A stretch of 40,228 nucleotides of DNA from the NCBI GenBank assembly GCA_018266105.1, contig JAFEBA010000138.1, positions 1-40,228 of the forward strand, given 5' to 3'. Shown piece by piece: positions 6,824 to 14,972 of this stretch. A program made the translations under genes and the position numbers. The stretch comes from a bacterium (GTDB lineage Bacteria; Vulcanimicrobiota; Xenobia; Xenobiales; JADMJV01). Each line of letters starts with the position of its first letter. Positions within the stretch are counted from its first letter, which is position 1. The notes under the pieces are model-generated. The model saw nothing but the letters and a program-made list of their open reading frames with translations, was not told the DNA's origin and did not search any database.

Positions 6824-9139
6824 TTAGGGCCCGAGAATTCCGGCCGTCGAAAGCGAACCGCGATCCAGGTAGTGCAAGATCATGAATCGATAACCACCGG
6901 TCAAAGCCGCCAGATCCGGTCTTGGCATGAATGGCGGGTTGGCGTTGCGCAGAGAGAGATCATATTTGAACGTCTGGTTCTTGTAGCCGCGCCCGAGCTG
7001 ATCGCCCTCCACGTCGATGTATTCGCCGATGACCGAACCATTGATGTTGACGGTGCGCTGCGGCTCGTTGGCGCCTCGAGGAGCGGTCAGCTGCTTCCAG
7101 GTGGTGGGATCCTGGCGGCCCGTGTTGTCCCAGTCAAAGCTAACGGTCCGCTCCTTACTGACCAGCACGGCGTCGATGGTCAGATCTTCTTTGCCGGTGA
7201 CGGGATCACGCGGAGTGTTATCATTCAGCAGCACGAAATTCTGCGCGAATAGTCCCAACTGATTACCGGACTTGTCATTGTAGCGGATGTCGTCGGCAAT
7301 CACGACATTGCCTTCGCGTTCCACGGTGTAGCGCACCGGGTTTCCGGTGGCGTCTTTCTCGACCGGAGGGGCCGGCCACAAAATCTGGTTCTGCGGCATC
7401 CCCGCTTCCAGACTGTTGGGTGGAATCAAGCCAGCGTTCTGGGCGGCTCGCAGCTGAGCCACGCTGTAGGGCGGGGTGGGATAACTCCCCGGGTCGGGAG
7501 GCAAGACATTGTGTTCATGAACGTAGGTGTCCCAACGATTCTTCTGATAGTCGAAGAAAGCGCGGGCAGCATTGCTGTAGATGGTGGAGTCGTTGGGGGT
7601 AAAACTTTCGCGAGCCGGATCCTCACCGGCCACAATGCTCAACTTACCCTGGAACTTCTGAGCGGGGTCGGTTTTCACCACCACGTTGCCGCCCTGGACA
7701 TAGAGCAATCCGCTTTGCAGCTGATCCTGACGGATGGTGCGCACGTCGGAGACCGAGTTGTCCAGCGTCGAGCGCGTCTGAATCGTGATCACATCCTTGC
7801 TCAGCGTGACTTCAACATTGGGAAAGCGGGGGCGAAAATCGACCGGGCGCGGCACCTGGACAGTCTGCCCATCGCTGGTCACCATGGTATCAAAACCGTC
7901 ATAAAAAGGATTGGTAGGGTTCGACGATTTGGGAGCAGCCACGGAACTACCTAACGCTCCTGGAATCTGCGAATTGCTGATGGTGATCAAGCCGGATTGG
8001 TCGGTATCTTTGACCACGAGCTTGGCAGCCAGCTTCATATCATCCTGGCGAAAATCAGGGATTCCGATAGGGGCTGAGCCGGGCACGAAGCCCGCGTTAA
8101 AGCCAGTCATGGTGGAGTCGGTAACGGCGTCCGGATAGACATTGGCAGGCTGGTTGATGGTCAACTTGTAGGAAAACTTGGGCCCGTTCTGGGCAGCGTT
8201 GGGCATGAACTTGAGGTTGCCCGCCTGCTCGTAAACGTGGCGAAGGACCGAGCCGGGCGGGGCCTGATTCTTATTCTGCCCATCCACCCGCATAGGACCC
8301 TGCTCGACGTAATCCTTGGGAATGACCACATAATCAGCCAGGTCCGTTCCCGAGGCGTTATTCGGTGAGGTGCCGGGGGTGTAGCCGTTGACATTCCAGG
8401 TTCGTCCGTTGGCGATGAAGTGCGAATAATCGAAACTGGACTCCTTGACCCGGGCCTCCACCACCCGGGTGGCCACGGGAGCATAGGCGTTGGTAGCGCC
8501 ACCAGCGGCGATATTGTAGATGCGAGCCGTGGAGGTCAGTCGGTAATCGTGGCGACCCTGTCCCCGAGACATCAGGATGGGCTCAACCACGATATCACAG
8601 GTGAAGCCGAGCTCATTATTGAGCATGACCACTCGAGGAGCAAGATCGTGGTTGACCAGCCGGATTCGGCGCAAATCCTTGCGCAGCTGAATTTTGTCCT
8701 GATTGCTGAGATTGGCGGGCACGAAGGCTTCCAGACTCGGATCCGCGACAATATCCAGAACGGTGACATCGATGGTCTCAGCGGCGGAGGGGATCTCCTG
8801 AATGACCTTGACCGGTCGGGTTTGAACCCTCAGCACATTGTAGAAACCAAAATCCGTGGATGGATTGCCGCTGGGATTGGGCCACTTCTGCCACTCCCAG
8901 GTTTTGTATTCATTAGGGCCGGTCTGCGTGCCGCGGCCCATGTAGGTCAGGGCATATTCCAGCCCGTAGCTGGCCGCCTGAATCGAAGTCTCTTCATATC
9001 CGTAAGAACGCGAAGTGCGAGCTTCGCTCAGCGAAAGCGAAACGAAGGCCAGACTGAGAGTCACCAGAATCGTTGTGGTCAAAAGGGCGAGCACAAGAGC
9101 CACGCCTTTGCGCCGCCGCAGTCCTTTAGGAAGCTTCAT
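6824..9139 (-). CDS. Large PilX-like pilus assembly protein
   Basis: A 771-residue protein with a basic leader (KLPKGLRRRKG) and one long hydrophobic N-terminal helix (VALVLALLTTTILVTLSLAF), as in PilX/GspK-type minor pilins; the usual glutamate at position 5 is absent, which fits those subclasses. The remainder is large and mostly beta-rich, with no membrane segment. PilX proteins usually have about 200 residues, so the large exported domain is exceptional and may be an adhesin or tip element. The ATG at 9139 follows GGAGGAGAG. It comes 18 bases after the PilW-like gene and directly before the epimerase. Confidence 0.75.
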   Translation of the reverse strand: MKLPKGLRRRKGVALVLALLTTTILVTLSLAFVSLSLSEARTSRSYGYEETSIQAASYGLEYALTYMGRGTQTGPNEYKTWEWQKWPNPSGNPSTDFGFYNVLRVQTRPVKVIQEIPSAAETIDVTVLDIVADPSLEAFVPANLSNQDKIQLRKDLRRIRLVNHDLAPRVVMLNNELGFTCDIVVEPILMSRGQGRHDYRLTSTARIYNIAAGGATNAYAPVATRVVEARVKESSFDYSHFIANGRTWNVNGYTPGTSPNNASGTDLADYVVIPKDYVEQGPMRVDGQNKNQAPPGSVLRHVYEQAGNLKFMPNAAQNGPKFSYKLTINQPANVYPDAVTDSTMTGFNAGFVPGSAPIGIPDFRQDDMKLAAKLVVKDTDQSGLITISNSQIPGALGSSVAAPKSSNPTNPFYDGFDTMVTSDGQTVQVPRPVDFRPRFPNVEVTLSKDVITIQTRSTLDNSVSDVRTIRQDQLQSGLLYVQGGNVVVKTDPAQKFQGKLSIVAGEDPARESFTPNDSTIYSNAARAFFDYQKNRWDTYVHEHNVLPPDPGSYPTPPYSVAQLRAAQNAGLIPPNSLEAGMPQNQILWPAPPVEKDATGNPVRYTVEREGNVVIADDIRYNDKSGNQLGLFAQNFVLLNDNTPRDPVTGKEDLTIDAVLVSKERTVSFDWDNTGRQDPTTWKQLTAPRGANEPQRTVNINGSVIGEYIDVEGDQLGRGYKNQTFKYDLSLRNANPPFMPRPDLAALTGGYRFMILHYLDRGSLSTAGILGP

Positions 9140-9157
9140 CTCTCCTCCGCGTGCAAA

Positions 9158-10048
9158 TCAGTAACCTGATTTAATTGTAACCTGTTGACTGAGGACTTGC
9201 GAGCCGTAAAATTTATTGTTTCCTTGAGAATCGATCATAACCGAGACGCTGATGGTAAAGAGCGCCGGGTGATAAGCCGGATCGTTGGGCAACGGATTGG
9301 TTCGCTGTGCAGTGGCGGCTGTATGCTCCACGCTAAACTGAATCTGGTCCAGCGGCTTGGGCAGCTCCAATACCAGCCCACGCTGAAGTCGCTGGTCAGC
9401 TGTCAGGGCCGCGTCCACCATGTTGGGATTACCCAACGGGTCCGCCGGATCGAGCGCAAAAAAAGCGGGATTCAGGATTTCATAGGCCCCGGCCAGCCCC
9501 AATCCCGGAATATTCGTTGCCAGGGGATCGGCCAGCACCCGAAAAGTACGACGGTAGAGTTTGTTTTGCGGGAGGTCTGCGTTGTCTGGCCTGGGCGGCA
9601 CCAGATACTCAACGAAAACGTAATCAGACAGAGAGTCACTGAAGGTCCCGCTGCGTTTGCCGGGTGAGCTGAAGACCAATCGGTTATAGGCTCGGTCTAC
9701 ATTGACGTTGGTGCCACCGGGGAGAGTCTGCAGCACGTGCTCGCGCTTGTAGAGACTTCCGGCAAACGGTTGAGACAGGGTGGGACTGTAGTCCGGGTAG
9801 ACCACGCCGCTGCGCGCTTCACCGCCGTTGGGAAGCAACCCCATGCCAATGGAAGTCGCCATTTCCGAAGCAATGCGATTCAGTCCTTCGCGGGCCATGA
9901 CCAGCGCCTGACGCTTGGCCTCTCCGCTCCGGTGCGAGCGTACCGCCCAATGGATGGCCTCGGCCACCACCCCGAGAATCAGTGAGAGCAAGAACATGCC
10001 GACCATGGCTTCGGCCAAAGAAAATGCGCGCAGGCGCCTAACGGACAT
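9158..10048 (-). CDS. PilW/PulJ-like prepilin
   Basis: A 296-residue type IV prepilin-like protein. The class III signal is RRLRA|FSLAEAMVGMFLLSLIL: basic leader, cleavage before Phe, and glutamate at +5 of the mature protein; alanine replaces the usual glycine at -1. A helix of about 50 residues precedes a larger variable exported domain, as in minor pilins of the PilW/PulJ group. The start overlaps the end of the preceding prepilin gene by 11 bases, so they are translated together. Confidence 0.82.
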   Translation of the reverse strand: MSVRRLRAFSLAEAMVGMFLLSLILGVVAEAIHWAVRSHRSGEAKRQALVMAREGLNRIASEMATSIGMGLLPNGGEARSGVVYPDYSPTLSQPFAGSLYKREHVLQTLPGGTNVNVDRAYNRLVFSSPGKRSGTFSDSLSDYVFVEYLVPPRPDNADLPQNKLYRRTFRVLADPLATNIPGLGLAGAYEILNPAFFALDPADPLGNPNMVDAALTADQRLQRGLVLELPKPLDQIQFSVEHTAATAQRTNPLPNDPAYHPALFTISVSVMIDSQGNNKFYGSQVLSQQVTIKSGY

Positions 10049-10535
10049 CGCGATTTTCAGCTTTTCCGGAAATGACCGTCACGCTCTTCTCCGGTCCACC
10101 GGTGTTAGAATCGTTGTAGTAAGTCGTCACCTGAACCTGGGCAAAACGACCCCCTACTTCAGAAAAGCCGGCGCTACTGGTCCCATAGAGGGCAACGTGG
10201 ATGGCCTGGGGACGAACTTCAAAGCCAGGCGGAACGGTAGTGCGCATTTGCTGCGTCACGAAAGTCTTGATCGCCTGGGTGCCGTTGGTATCCAGGGCCA
10301 GATTGGTGAGATTGGGTTGGTTGCCGCTAAAGCTGGGCGGGTCGAAAGGCAATGAGAGAATCTCGGCGCTCACGTTGGAAGCGGTCTTGGCGGCAATCGT
10401 GGCCTTGGCGCTCTTGCGATTGAGTCGGTAAGAGGCCGGATAGATGGCTGCAAAGGCAACCAGAATAACCGTCAGGAAGCCGATGGCAAAAAGGATTTCC
10501 AAGAGGCTGAGAGCCTGAACCCGCTGCTTTTTCAC
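10038..10535 (-). CDS. PilV/PulI-like prepilin
   Basis: A 165-residue prepilin-like protein. Its leader MKKQRVQA is followed by LSLLEILFAIGFLTVILVAF, with glutamate at +5; alanine again replaces glycine at -1. The short globular domain fits a minor pilin of the PilV/PulI type. The start is GTG at 10535, preceded by AGGTAGG. It opens a block of three pilin-like genes; no assembly ATPase or prepilin peptidase is in the window, so the machinery must lie elsewhere. Confidence 0.82.
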   Translation of the reverse strand: MKKQRVQALSLLEILFAIGFLTVILVAFAAIYPASYRLNRKSAKATIAAKTASNVSAEILSLPFDPPSFSGNQPNLTNLALDTNGTQAIKTFVTQQMRTTVPPGFEVRPQAIHVALYGTSSAGFSEVGGRFAQVQVTTYYNDSNTGGPEKSVTVISGKAENRDVR

Positions 10536-10597
10536 GCCTACCTAATTTGGCTCCAGACGGGCCTGGTCCCTTCCTGATTGCCTGGGCCCCCGGGGAT

Positions 10598-11002
10598 CTA
10601 TCCTCGCTCGGGCCGAACCCAGTTCAAGTTGCGGCAGATCTGAGCGAACAGGTCCCCTGCTTCGTTACGCTGCCCCACAGGAAACAGGACCTCTACAACT
10701 TGAGCCTGCCCACCGCGAAAACTCCAGGCGGCCAGCATCTGCCAGGGCTTGCCAGCACGCAGGCCGGAGACCAGCACTCGAGTCGCCGCCCTCCCGCCCA
10801 GGTTGGCGGGACTGGTCTCTACTCGTGACCCTTTACCCAGCCGCTGACGCAGGAAGTTCTCCAACTGCTTCACGTGCGCGGGAGTGAAGCGGTCCAGATT
10901 TCCAAACTCGACTCGATAAAAAGACAAAGTCACCGGGCTATTCTTACGCGAGAGACGGACTCGAGCCGGACCCGCCTCATCGATCGTGTAGGCGTCGGGC
11001 AC
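10598..11002 (-). CDS. Small exported protein of unknown function
   Basis: The GTG at 11002 gives 134 residues, but the frame is open well upstream, to a stop at 11091-11089 region plus about 100 bases (TGA at about 11191). Translating from about 11089 gives AIAVLLFWLGLAGAAQA, a good signal peptide with an AQA cleavage site, followed by RKLAFPLLGLEAAVPDAY. No ATG, GTG or TTG precedes that segment in frame; only ATA (11089) or CTG (11080) could start it. The true start is therefore uncertain. The body contains a mixed alpha/beta domain with LSFYRVEFGNL and AAWSFRGGQAQVVEVLFPV, of no family I recognise. It lies between upp and the pilin genes. Confidence 0.6.
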   Translation of the reverse strand: MPDAYTIDEAGPARVRLSRKNSPVTLSFYRVEFGNLDRFTPAHVKQLENFLRQRLGKGSRVETSPANLGGRAATRVLVSGLRAGKPWQMLAAWSFRGGQAQVVEVLFPVGQRNEAGDLFAQICRNLNWVRPERG

Positions 11003-11091
11003 AGCGGCCTCCAGGCCCAGAAGCGGAAAGGCCAGCTTGCGGGCTTGGGCCGCGCCGGCCAGGCCCAGCCAGAAGAGCAGGACGGCTATGG

Positions 11092-11724
11092 CTACATGGT
11101 GCCGAATAGACGGTCTCCAGCATCTCCCAGCCCGGGCAAAATATAACCACGTTCGTTCAACGACTGATCGATCGAGGCGGTATAGATGTCAACTTCAGGG
11201 TCAGATTTCTGAAGCACCTCGATCCCCCTGGGTGAACAGAGCAGACAGAGAAACTTGATGTTCTTGCTTCGAGCCCCGCGTTTCTTAAGAAACTCAACCG
11301 CAGCCGCGGCCGAACCGCCGGTGGCAAGCATCGGGTCGAGTAGGAAGAGGTCTCGTTCGGACAGGTCTTCCGGTAATTTGCAATAGTATTCAACCGGCTG
11401 CAGGGTGCTCTCATCCCGATAGAGTCCGATATGCCCGACCTTGGCATTGGGAACCAGGCGCAGGATGCCGCCCACCATTCCCAGACCGGCACGCAGAATC
11501 GGAATGACTCCCAGCTTTTTGCCGGCAATCGTCTTACCGTCGCACGGCCCCAGTGGTCCCTGAACCTGGATATCTTCCAGGGCGATGGTGCGTGTCACCT
11601 CATAGGCCATCAACATGGCGATTTCTTCCAGCAGCTCGCGGAAGTCCTTAGGCCCGGTCGTGCGGTCGCGCATTAAGGTGAGCTTGTGCTGTATCAGCGG
11701 ATGATCGATGACGGTTACGCTCAT
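11092..11724 (-). CDS. upp: Uracil phosphoribosyltransferase
   Basis: A 210-residue cytosolic salvage enzyme that makes UMP from uracil and PRPP. The family length is 208-210. Visible motifs are the start VTVIDHPLIQHKL, ILRAGLGMVGG, the PRPP-binding loop LLDPMLATGGSA, and the C-terminal uracil-binding region YILPGLGDAGDRLFGT. The ATG at 11724 has a strong ribosome site (AGGAGGT). It is divergent from the dihydropyrimidinase gene over about 105 bases, which links uracil salvage with pyrimidine degradation. Confidence 0.97.
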   Translation of the reverse strand: MSVTVIDHPLIQHKLTLMRDRTTGPKDFRELLEEIAMLMAYEVTRTIALEDIQVQGPLGPCDGKTIAGKKLGVIPILRAGLGMVGGILRLVPNAKVGHIGLYRDESTLQPVEYYCKLPEDLSERDLFLLDPMLATGGSAAAAVEFLKKRGARSKNIKFLCLLCSPRGIEVLQKSDPEVDIYTASIDQSLNERGYILPGLGDAGDRLFGTM

Positions 11725-11829
11725 TTGAACCTACCTCCTGAATTGGCGCTGCCCTTCTGGGCGGGAGGGGTCGGCGCCTCCAAAGAGGAACGAAAGGCCA
11801 TACCTTTCCCACTTCCTAGGAGGCATCCA
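11725..11829. promoter_or_regulatory. Divergent upp / dihydropyrimidinase control region
   Basis: A 105-base gap carries strong ribosome sites at both ends (for upp, AGGAGGT; for the dihydropyrimidinase, TAGGAGG). I see no clear -35/-10 pair. A shared regulator is possible because the products have opposite roles in pyrimidine metabolism. Confidence 0.4.
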
Positions 11830-13254
11830 ATGCGTACGCTGATTCAAAATGCTGAAATCGTTACCGCCAGTGACCAGTTTCGCGGCGACCTGCTGTTCCA
11901 AGACGACAAGATTCTAAGCGTCGGCTCCAATCTGGGCGATGTCTCACGCGACGTAACCATCGACGCCAAAGGAAAGTATTTGCTGCCAGGCGGCCTGGAC
12001 GTACACTGCCATCTGGAAATGCCTTTCATGGGCTCGGTCAGCAAAGACGACTTCACCAGCGGCGGCAAGTGTGCGGTCGCAGGCGGAACCACCACCGTGG
12101 TGGACTTCTGCATTCCCACCAAAGGTGGAACCCTGGCCCAGGCTCTGGAAATCTGGGACGCCAAGTCCAAACCCAAGGCAATGTGCGATTACTCCTACCA
12201 CATGTGCATCGTGGACTGGAACGAAGGCATCCGCAAGGAGCTGGATATGGCCTTTGAGCGAGGCATCACCAGCTTTAAAGTCTTCACCGCCTACAAAGGC
12301 GCCCTGATGATCTCGGACGAGGAAATCTTTGACCTGATGCTTGAAGTGCGCAAACGCGGCGGACTGGTGACCGCTCACGCCGTCAATGGCGATGTGCTGA
12401 ATATTCTGGCCGCTCGTTTCGCAGCCGAGGGCAAGCTGAGCCCTCACTACCACCCGCTCTGTCAGCCACCAGTGGCTGAGGGCGAGGCCACCGGCCGCGT
12501 GTTGGAACTGGGCAAAATGGCCGACCAACCTGCCTACATTGTGCATATGACCTGCAAAGAGGCCGTCATTGAACTGGCTCGTGCTCGCAAGCGCGGCTGG
12601 GAATCCTACGGCGAGGTGTGCGCCCAACATTTGATGCTGGACGCTGACCTGTACGACTTGCCCGACTTCGAAGGCGCCAAGTATGTCATGTCGCCGCCTC
12701 TGCGCAAAGCTCACGACCGCGAAGCCCTCTGGGGTGCTTTGGCCAACGGGATCATTCAGGTGGTCGGCACGGACCACTGCACCTTCGACTTCAAGGGCCA
12801 AAAGGACATGGGCAAGGACGACTTCCGCAAGATTCCCAACGGCCTGAACGGGCTGCAGGAGCGGATGCCGGTGGTCTGGACCTACGGCGTCAACCAGAAA
12901 CGGATCTCTCTGCAGCGCTTGGTGGAAACCTGCTGCACCAACCCGGCCAAGATGTTCGGCCTCTATCCTCGCAAGGGTAGTTTGTTACCCGGCAGCGACG
13001 CCGATCTGGTTCTCTGGGATGCCAACCAGGGCTACACGATCTCGGCCAGGACTCATCAGTCGGCCTGTGACACGAACGTCTATGAAGGCACCAAGGTGGA
13101 CGTTACTGCGCACACCGTCTGGATTCGCGGCACCAAGGTTTACGAAGGCGGTCAGTTCTTCGTGGAGCCCGGCTTCGGCCAGTACCAGAAACGCCCGGCC
13201 GGCCGTCCGATGAAAGTGGACTATTCTAGCATGGGTCAAACCGTCGGCGTCTGA
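11830..13254 (+). CDS. hydA: Dihydropyrimidinase / D-hydantoinase
   Basis: A 474-residue amidohydrolase that opens the ring of dihydrouracil, dihydrothymine or hydantoins. Metal ligands are visible: H59 and H61 in DVHCHLEMP, the segment SFKVFTAYK (148-156) carrying the carbamylated lysine, H183 in AHAVNGDV (most relatives have HAENGD), the later VHMTCKEA, and GTDHC with the typical DDFRKIPNGLNGLQERM. The start is ATG 11830, placed after TAGGAGG; the longer open frame from 11686 runs antisense through upp and is rejected. No dihydropyrimidine dehydrogenase or beta-ureidopropionase is present, so whether the substrate is a pyrimidine or another cyclic ureide is open. Confidence 0.93.
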   Translation: MRTLIQNAEIVTASDQFRGDLLFQDDKILSVGSNLGDVSRDVTIDAKGKYLLPGGLDVHCHLEMPFMGSVSKDDFTSGGKCAVAGGTTTVVDFCIPTKGGTLAQALEIWDAKSKPKAMCDYSYHMCIVDWNEGIRKELDMAFERGITSFKVFTAYKGALMISDEEIFDLMLEVRKRGGLVTAHAVNGDVLNILAARFAAEGKLSPHYHPLCQPPVAEGEATGRVLELGKMADQPAYIVHMTCKEAVIELARARKRGWESYGEVCAQHLMLDADLYDLPDFEGAKYVMSPPLRKAHDREALWGALANGIIQVVGTDHCTFDFKGQKDMGKDDFRKIPNGLNGLQERMPVVWTYGVNQKRISLQRLVETCCTNPAKMFGLYPRKGSLLPGSDADLVLWDANQGYTISARTHQSACDTNVYEGTKVDVTAHTVWIRGTKVYEGGQFFVEPGFGQYQKRPAGRPMKVDYSSMGQTVGV

Positions 13255-13279
13255 CGCACGACTGGATGAACGCAGGGGG

Positions 13280-13308
13280 TTGACTTTCGTTTTTGACGTT
13301 AATATCAT
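13280..13308 (+). promoter_or_regulatory. Sigma-70-type promoter of the phospholipid-type cluster
   Basis: TTGACT at 13280-13285 and TATCAT at 13303-13308 are separated by 17 bases. This is the only clear promoter in front of the four-gene cluster and lies 31 bases before the first start codon. Confidence 0.6.
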
Positions 13309-13312
13309 TAAC
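13298..13312. promoter_or_regulatory. Perfect dyad overlapping the -10 box (probable operator)
   Basis: GTTAAT-ATC-ATTAAC is a perfect six-base inverted repeat with a three-base centre that covers the TATCAT element. Occupancy by a dimeric repressor would block the promoter. The regulator is not recognisable in the window. Confidence 0.45.
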
Positions 13313-13338
13313 ACTGTAAATGAGAGTCGCCTCCAGAT

Positions 13339-13971
13339 ATGCTCTACCGCTTTAAGGCCCGCTTCCAGAAGCTGGCCCAGGGTTTTGCCCAGGGGGGCAT
13401 GAGCGCCAACCAGGCGAGTCTGGCTGGCGCGATTTGTGTCGCACTCAGCCTGCTCTGTCTGGGCCTGGGGCGGAAAGCTTCCTGGCTGCTCTGGATTCAC
13501 CCGGTGATTCTGCTGGCCCGGTTCATCTTCAACGCACTGGACGGCCTGCTGGCCCGCCAGCAAAACACCGCTTCGGCCGCCGGCGAGATCTTCAATGAAC
13601 TTTCTGACGTTGGCGGCGATACGCTCACCTTCCTGGCCTTCTACTTTCTCTTTCCCCAAAATCAACTGCTGGTCGTGGGGCTGCTGATCAGCATCTGGTT
13701 CTGCGAGTTTGTGGCCGTGCTGGGCAAGAGCCTTCCCGGCGGGCTGCGTCGTCAGGAATCAGTGGGCGGAGGCAAGCCTGAAAGGGCGGTCTGGCTCGGG
13801 CTCTTTTCGCTGGCCTGGGCAGCCTGGCCTGAGACGAGCGAGCGCGCCGTTCCTCTTTTCCTGGCACTTCTGACCTTGCTGGTTCTACTGTCGGGACTGC
13901 GCCGCATCCAGGCAGCGCTCCATGCGGCCAGAGGCCAGCACTACACTTCTCAGACCCAATATGGCCAGTAA
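13339..13971 (+). CDS. CDP-alcohol phosphatidyltransferase, YnbA-like
   Basis: A 210-residue membrane protein with about five or six helices. CDP-alcohol phosphatidyltransferases join a CDP-linked lipid to an alcohol, or a CDP-alcohol to a lipid. The motif normally reads D-x2-D-G-x2-A-R-x8-G-x3-D-x3-D; here it is N65, D68, G69, A72, R73, G82, N86, D90, with another aspartate at 94. The first and third aspartates are thus asparagines, a pattern I associate with the YnbA-like branch. The next gene is a CdsA/YnbB-like enzyme, as in Escherichia coli ynbAB. The ATG at 13339 has only a weak ribosome site. The product is unknown. Confidence 0.85.
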   Translation: MLYRFKARFQKLAQGFAQGGMSANQASLAGAICVALSLLCLGLGRKASWLLWIHPVILLARFIFNALDGLLARQQNTASAAGEIFNELSDVGGDTLTFLAFYFLFPQNQLLVVGLLISIWFCEFVAVLGKSLPGGLRRQESVGGGKPERAVWLGLFSLAWAAWPETSERAVPLFLALLTLLVLLSGLRRIQAALHAARGQHYTSQTQYGQ

Positions 13972-14959
13972 CTTAACCAACAGGCTCGTCCTGCCGCTCA
14001 TCATCCTGCCTCTTTACTGGAAGCTCCAAAGCCAACCTGAATTCTTCGCCCTTTTTACCATCTGTATCGGCATTCTGGCTTTCTTTTCTGGGCTCATCGC
14101 CTGGATGTCACGCCAGGGAAAGAAATCAGCACCAGAATTGATGGCCAGAACCGTCACTTTCTGGTGGATGGTCGCACTTTTCCTGATCAGCCTGACCACT
14201 CCGCCGGTTGTGACGGTTTTCTTTCTCGGGATGTTCTCGGCGCTGGCTCTCCACGAGTATCTTTCCTTCTCAGACCAGCGTTTCTCTCTTCCCATCCGGA
14301 TTTTTGCGCTTCTCCAGGTGCCCATCAATCTGGCCCTCCACTACTTGGGGCAAAGCGCACTCAGCCCGGTTTACTTCTTCCTGTTGGCCGGGTTGGCGGT
14401 GCCCACGATCCTGGTGCTGGAGAACCGGCCCGACTCGGCTCTGATGCGCTATGGTTATCTGGTCTCGGGTCTGGCCTTCTTCGTCTTCTCGCTCGGGTAT
14501 GCCGCAGCTCTCGCTCGCCAGGCCATTATGATCTTGCTGGTCTGTTTCTTCTTAACCGAGATTCGCGACCTCAGCTCCTACTGGCTGGGCAAAGGTCTGG
14601 CACGGCTTGAACAGGGCCGCCCCTGGCTGAGCCGGCTCAATCCCAAAATTGCACCTCTGGTCAGCCCCAATAAAACCTGGGGCGTGGGGGTGCTCTCGGT
14701 ACTCCTGCTGGTGGCGCTGGCGCTGGCCTTGAAACCTTTGCTTCCGGGAAAGAATACGGCCAGCTTGCTTGCCTGGGCCGCCCTGATCGGGTTCCTCGGC
14801 CTGATTGGAGACCTGGTCTTTTCGATGTTCAAGCGCCAGTTCGGACTCAAGGACTCCGGTCAATCAATGCCTGGTTCTACGGGTCTGATCGACCGAATTG
14901 ACGCTCTCGTCTTGACCATTCCCGCGACCTACTTCTTCTTCCAAACCGTTCCAAACTGA
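13961..14959 (+). CDS. CdsA/YnbB-like phosphatidate cytidylyltransferase
   Basis: A 332-residue protein with about eight membrane helices. CdsA activates phosphatidic acid with CTP to CDP-diacylglycerol. The C-terminal region keeps the family pattern: SPNKTWGV, GDLVFSMFKRQFGLKDSG and GLIDRIDAL. The usual P-G-H-G-G reads PGSTG here, as expected for the YnbB-type side branch rather than the housekeeping enzyme. I prefer ATG 13961, 11 bases before the end of the preceding gene; ATG 13922 is possible but adds a polar stretch in front of the first helix. It probably supplies the activated lipid for one of the flanking transferases. Confidence 0.88.
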   Translation: MASNLTNRLVLPLIILPLYWKLQSQPEFFALFTICIGILAFFSGLIAWMSRQGKKSAPELMARTVTFWWMVALFLISLTTPPVVTVFFLGMFSALALHEYLSFSDQRFSLPIRIFALLQVPINLALHYLGQSALSPVYFFLLAGLAVPTILVLENRPDSALMRYGYLVSGLAFFVFSLGYAAALARQAIMILLVCFFLTEIRDLSSYWLGKGLARLEQGRPWLSRLNPKIAPLVSPNKTWGVGVLSVLLLVALALALKPLLPGKNTASLLAWAALIGFLGLIGDLVFSMFKRQFGLKDSGQSMPGSTGLIDRIDALVLTIPATYFFFQTVPN

Positions 14960-14972
14960 AAGGCGGCCCCCC

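Noticed and set aside
11686..11829. N-terminal extension of the dihydropyrimidinase
   Set aside because: It lies antisense to the upp start and has no homology; the ribosome site is placed for ATG 11830.
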